NCBI GenBank assembly: GCA_031267855.1
Contig: JAIRYH010000051.1
Location: 1-8,634, forward strand
Length of the DNA: 8,634 nt
Reading direction: 5' to 3'
From: Prevotellaceae bacterium
GTDB lineage: Bacteria > Bacteroidota > Bacteroidia > Bacteroidales > UBA932
Program-made: the position numbers and the translations under genes
Notes under the pieces: generated by a model
What the model saw: only the letters and a program-made list of their open reading frames with translations
The model's database searches: none
Told to the model about the DNA's origin: nothing
Shown here: positions 6,798 to 8,634 of the stretch, one piece after another
Numbering within the stretch: the first letter of the stretch is position 1
How the letters are laid out: every line of letters starts with the position of its first letter

Positions 6798-8243
6798 ATG
6801 AGCATTGCAAATTTGGAACCGGCACGTGTATGGAAACATTTCCATGCACTCACGCAAATCCCGCGCCCCTCAAAGCACGAAGAAAAAATAGTCGCCTGCA
6901 TGACGGACTTCGGAAAACGGCTCGGACTGGAAACCATTGTCGACGAAACCGGCAACGTGATTATCCGCAAACCTGCCGTAAAAGGCATGGAAAACCGCAG
7001 GGGCGTTATCCTGCAGGCGCACCTGGACATGGTGCCCCAAAAAAACAGCGACACGCAGCACGACTTTGAAAAAGACCCGATCACCGCCTTCGCCGACGGC
7101 GAATGGGTACGCGCCAAAGGCACCACCCTCGGCGCAGACAACGGCATCGGCGTAGCCATGGCCATGGCCGTGCTCGAAGCCGCCGACCTTTCGCACGGCC
7201 CCGTGGAAGCCCTCTTCACCATCGACGAAGAAACCGGCATGACCGGCGCCTTCGGCCTGAAGCCGGGACTCCTCAAGGGCGACATACTGATCAACCTCGA
7301 TTCGGAAGACGAAGGCGAACTCTATGTCGGCTGCGCCGGAGGGCTCGACGGCAGCTTCCTCTTCCGCGGCACGGAAGAACCGGCGCCGGCGGGCTATGAA
7401 GCATTCCGCCTCTCGGTAAAAGGCCTCCGCGGCGGACACTCCGGCATGGACATCAACCTCGGACGCGGCAACGCCAACAAAATCATGTTCCGCCTGCTGC
7501 ACCAGCTCTCCGCAGAATTTGGAATGCGCCTGGCATCGGTCGACGGCGGCAGCCTGCGCAACGCCATTCCGCGCGAAGCATTTGCCGTCATCCTCCTGCC
7601 CGCCGACAAGGTCGCCGCCGCGAAACAGGCCGTTGACGCCGCTTTCCGGACCATTGCCGCCGAACTCGCGGTAACCGAAGAAAACCTGGACATCGCCATC
7701 GAACCCGCCGGCACACCGGAAAAAACAATAGACGAAAAAATACAAAAAGCCCTCATCCTCGCAGTCTGCGCCTGCCCGAACGGCGTCATGCGCATGAGCG
7801 ACTCCGTGCCCGGCCTGATAGAAACATCCAGCAACCTGGCGATCGTGAAACTGGAAAAAGACACTGCCCGCATCTCCTGCCTCCTCCGCAGCTCGGTCGA
7901 CTCGGCCAAAGACGACCTGGCCGCCATGATGGGCGCGGTGTTTACCCTGGCCGGCGCCGAAGTCCGCTTCACGGGCGGCTACCCGGGCTGGAAGCCCAAC
8001 CCCGCCTCCACCGTGCTCCGGACGATGAAAGAAGTATACCAAAAACTATACGGCAAAACACCCGAAGTAAAAGCCATCCACGCCGGACTGGAATGCGGAC
8101 TGCTGGGCGGAACATACCCCCACTGGGACATGATCTCCTGCGGCCCCACCATCCGCTCGCCCCACTCGCCCGACGAAAGGGTAAAAATCGACACCGTCGG
8201 AAAATGCTGGAACTTCCTCGTCGAAACCCTGAAAACGATATAA
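6798..8243 (+). CDS. pepD: Aminoacyl-histidine dipeptidase / cytosolic non-specific dipeptidase (M20 family)
   Basis: PepD is a two-zinc cytosolic peptidase that splits dipeptides such as those ending in histidine (Xaa-His) and recycles amino acids. At 481 residues it matches the usual length (about 485). The metal and catalytic residues are all present: H75 and D77 in AHLDM, the bridging D114 in LGADNG, catalytic E144 and metal ligand E145 in IDEETG, D168 in INLDSE, and H456 in SPHSPDE. Their spacing parallels E. coli PepD. The lid/dimerisation domain spans about 185-400 and contains KGLRGGHSG (208-216). HAGLECG (428-434) is the conserved C-terminal block. There is no signal peptide. Codon use is C-ending to an unusual degree (GCC, ATC, CTC, GAC), unlike the gene before it. 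The stop codon is the first three bases of a tandem repeat. Confidence 0.96.
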   Translation: MSIANLEPARVWKHFHALTQIPRPSKHEEKIVACMTDFGKRLGLETIVDETGNVIIRKPAVKGMENRRGVILQAHLDMVPQKNSDTQHDFEKDPITAFADGEWVRAKGTTLGADNGIGVAMAMAVLEAADLSHGPVEALFTIDEETGMTGAFGLKPGLLKGDILINLDSEDEGELYVGCAGGLDGSFLFRGTEEPAPAGYEAFRLSVKGLRGGHSGMDINLGRGNANKIMFRLLHQLSAEFGMRLASVDGGSLRNAIPREAFAVILLPADKVAAAKQAVDAAFRTIAAELAVTEENLDIAIEPAGTPEKTIDEKIQKALILAVCACPNGVMRMSDSVPGLIETSSNLAIVKLEKDTARISCLLRSSVDSAKDDLAAMMGAVFTLAGAEVRFTGGYPGWKPNPASTVLRTMKEVYQKLYGKTPEVKAIHAGLECGLLGGTYPHWDMISCGPTIRSPHSPDERVKIDTVGKCWNFLVETLKTI

Positions 8244-8275
8244 GAACTAAGAGTTAAGAACTAAGAACTAAGAGT
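8241..8275. repeat. Five tandem copies of a 7-base unit, TAAGARY
   Basis: The units are TAAGAAC, TAAGAGT, TAAGAAC, TAAGAAC and TAAGAGT with no gaps. The first TAA is the stop codon of pepD. Because the period is 7, the array places stop codons in all three forward frames and, through CTA and TTA, in all three reverse frames. Similar A/T-rich short-period repeats are known between genes in Bacteroidota. About 28 bases on, AACTTTCAACT (8303-8313) looks like a degraded inverted counterpart. Confidence 0.85.
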
Positions 8276-8291
8276 TGGCTGACGCCATGAC

Positions 8292-8302
8292 GCGCTTCGC
8301 GC
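8292..8302. repeat. Small GCGC-TTC-GCGC hairpin between convergent genes
   Basis: A 4-bp GC stem closes a TTC loop. It is nested within a wider AGTTG (8273-8277) / CAACT (8302-8306) pairing, but no T-run follows on either strand. It is weak as a terminator and is listed because it lies between pepD and the terminator of the opposite gene. Confidence 0.3.
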
Positions 8303-8313
8303 AACTTTCAACT

Positions 8314-8355
8314 AAAAAAGTCCGCAGGGCAGAAAGTGCTTCTTTCTGCCCTGCG
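8314..8355 (-). terminator. Intrinsic terminator of the minus-strand gene at the right edge
   Basis: CGCAGGGCAGAAAG (8323-8336) and CTTTCTGCCCTGCG (8342-8355) form a perfect 14-bp stem around a 5-base loop. Read on the minus strand, six T residues (8319-8314) follow three bases past the stem, giving a classic rho-independent terminator. In the plus direction only CCTTTCG follows, so it may act weakly for pepD too. Confidence 0.85.
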
Positions 8356-8365
8356 CCTTTCGTGC

Positions 8366-8384
8366 ACGGTGCACCATGCACCGT
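8366..8384. repeat. Second hairpin just past the stop of the right-edge gene
   Basis: ACGGTGCA and TGCACCGT form a perfect 8-bp stem around a CCA loop. It lies 7 bases beyond the stop of the minus-strand gene and 10 bases before the terminator stem, giving a double hairpin at that transcript's 3' end. A third GGTGC copy at 8388-8392 could pair alternatively. Confidence 0.55.
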
Positions 8385-8391
8385 TCCGGTG

Positions 8392-8634
8392 CTAATTGAC
8401 GAGCACCCGGAGTTCGTCGCTCCAGGGGCCATGCTGGATGCGCGGATTGATCCAGGCGGTGGTCAGGAGGAGGTGCGTGCCTTCGTCGCCGCTGTCGAAG
8501 AGCAGGGTGATGTGGAGGCGGGTGGTGTGCCGTTCGTGCCACTCGGTTTCGCTTTCCTTGCGGTAGCGCACCACAAAGCCGTGATACCCCTTTTTCTTCA
8601 AAAACTCCGACGGCTGCCCGTGCTGCGGGATGTT
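8392..8634 (-). CDS. C-terminal part of an unidentified protein with a fibronectin III-like end (partial)
   Basis: The frame is open from the right edge to a TAG at 8392-8394 and shows the last 80 residues. A TTG codon at 8601 lies inside the frame, but the reading continues to the edge with sensible residues (PQHGQPSEFLKKKG), so the true start lies beyond the window. The visible part alternates short predicted strands. It contains GFVVRYRKES, then a Thr/His-rich turn (ERHTTRLHITLLFD), then AWINPRIQHGPWSDELRVLV. The Trp-rich GPWSDEL ending is typical of the last strand of fibronectin type III-like domains, and similar tails occur in uncharacterised Bacteroidota proteins. That family assignment comes from pattern memory and is tentative. 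It is convergent with pepD and has its own terminator. Confidence 0.7.
   Translation of the reverse strand, partial: NIPQHGQPSEFLKKKGYHGFVVRYRKESETEWHERHTTRLHITLLFDSGDEGTHLLLTTAWINPRIQHGPWSDELRVLVN

Noticed and set aside
6870..8042. Long open frame of 390 codons antisense to pepD
   Set aside because: It mirrors the C-ending codon bias of pepD. The predicted protein is an irregular mix rich in Gly, Ala, Val, Phe and His with no motif, while pepD on the other strand has every catalytic residue.
8241..8275. CRISPR repeat array
   Set aside because: The units are 7 bases and directly adjacent with no spacers, so this is a simple tandem repeat.
8312..8542. Minus-strand open frame shifted against the right-edge gene
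   Set aside because: It reads through the terminator hairpin and its sequence is His/Arg/Pro-rich; the other frame gives a regular domain-like protein.

Overview
The window looks like an ordinary chromosomal segment of a member of the Bacteroidota, most likely a fairly GC-rich Bacteroidales species. Three things point there: protein content (short membrane-anchored phosphatidylserine decarboxylase, an MGMT-like protein with Ala at the alkyl-acceptor position, a PepD-type dipeptidase), A/T-rich sequence instead of Shine-Dalgarno motifs before the starts, and promoter -7 elements of the Bacteroides form TAnnTTTG ahead of the three transcription units that begin inside the window. The species cannot be named from this sequence alone.

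Left part (1-6007, all on the minus strand, so transcription runs leftward). A tight operon reads rsfS - ftsH - cdsA - psd - AI-2E family permease - surE, and then probably one more gene whose first 23 codons are visible at the left edge. Junctions are 4-base ATGA overlaps (ftsH/cdsA, psd/permease), a 1-base TAATG overlap (permease/surE), or 12-13 base gaps. The themes are ribosome silencing, membrane-protein quality control and phospholipid synthesis. CdsA makes CDP-diacylglycerol and Psd makes phosphatidylethanolamine. The enzyme between them, phosphatidylserine synthase (PssA), is not in the window. SurE is a nucleotidase and the permease has no assigned substrate.

Middle (6008-6255). A 248-base divergent intergenic region carries promoters for rsfS (leftward) and for the alkyltransferase-like gene (rightward). 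The two promoters share the same sequence blocks in inverted orientation, but their TTG-to-TAnnTTTG spacings differ by 10 bases. The DNA between them is unusually rich in perfect palindromes.

Right part (6256-8634). On the plus strand lie an alkyltransferase-like DNA repair protein (atl type) and, after a 155-base gap with its own promoter, pepD, a complete M20-type aminoacyl-histidine dipeptidase. Downstream of pepD are a 7-base tandem repeat that begins on its stop codon and two hairpins. The larger hairpin has a perfect 14-bp stem and is a terminator for a convergent minus-strand gene. That gene is cut by the right edge, and its visible C-terminus resembles the last strands of a fibronectin type III-like domain.

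I do not see a phage, insertion sequence, CRISPR array, toxin-antitoxin pair, defence system, tRNA or rRNA. Most of the window is housekeeping. The items that merit a second look are the duplicated divergent promoter, the Lys/Ala/Pro-rich N-terminal extension of RsfS, the heptad repeat after pepD, and the two edge genes.
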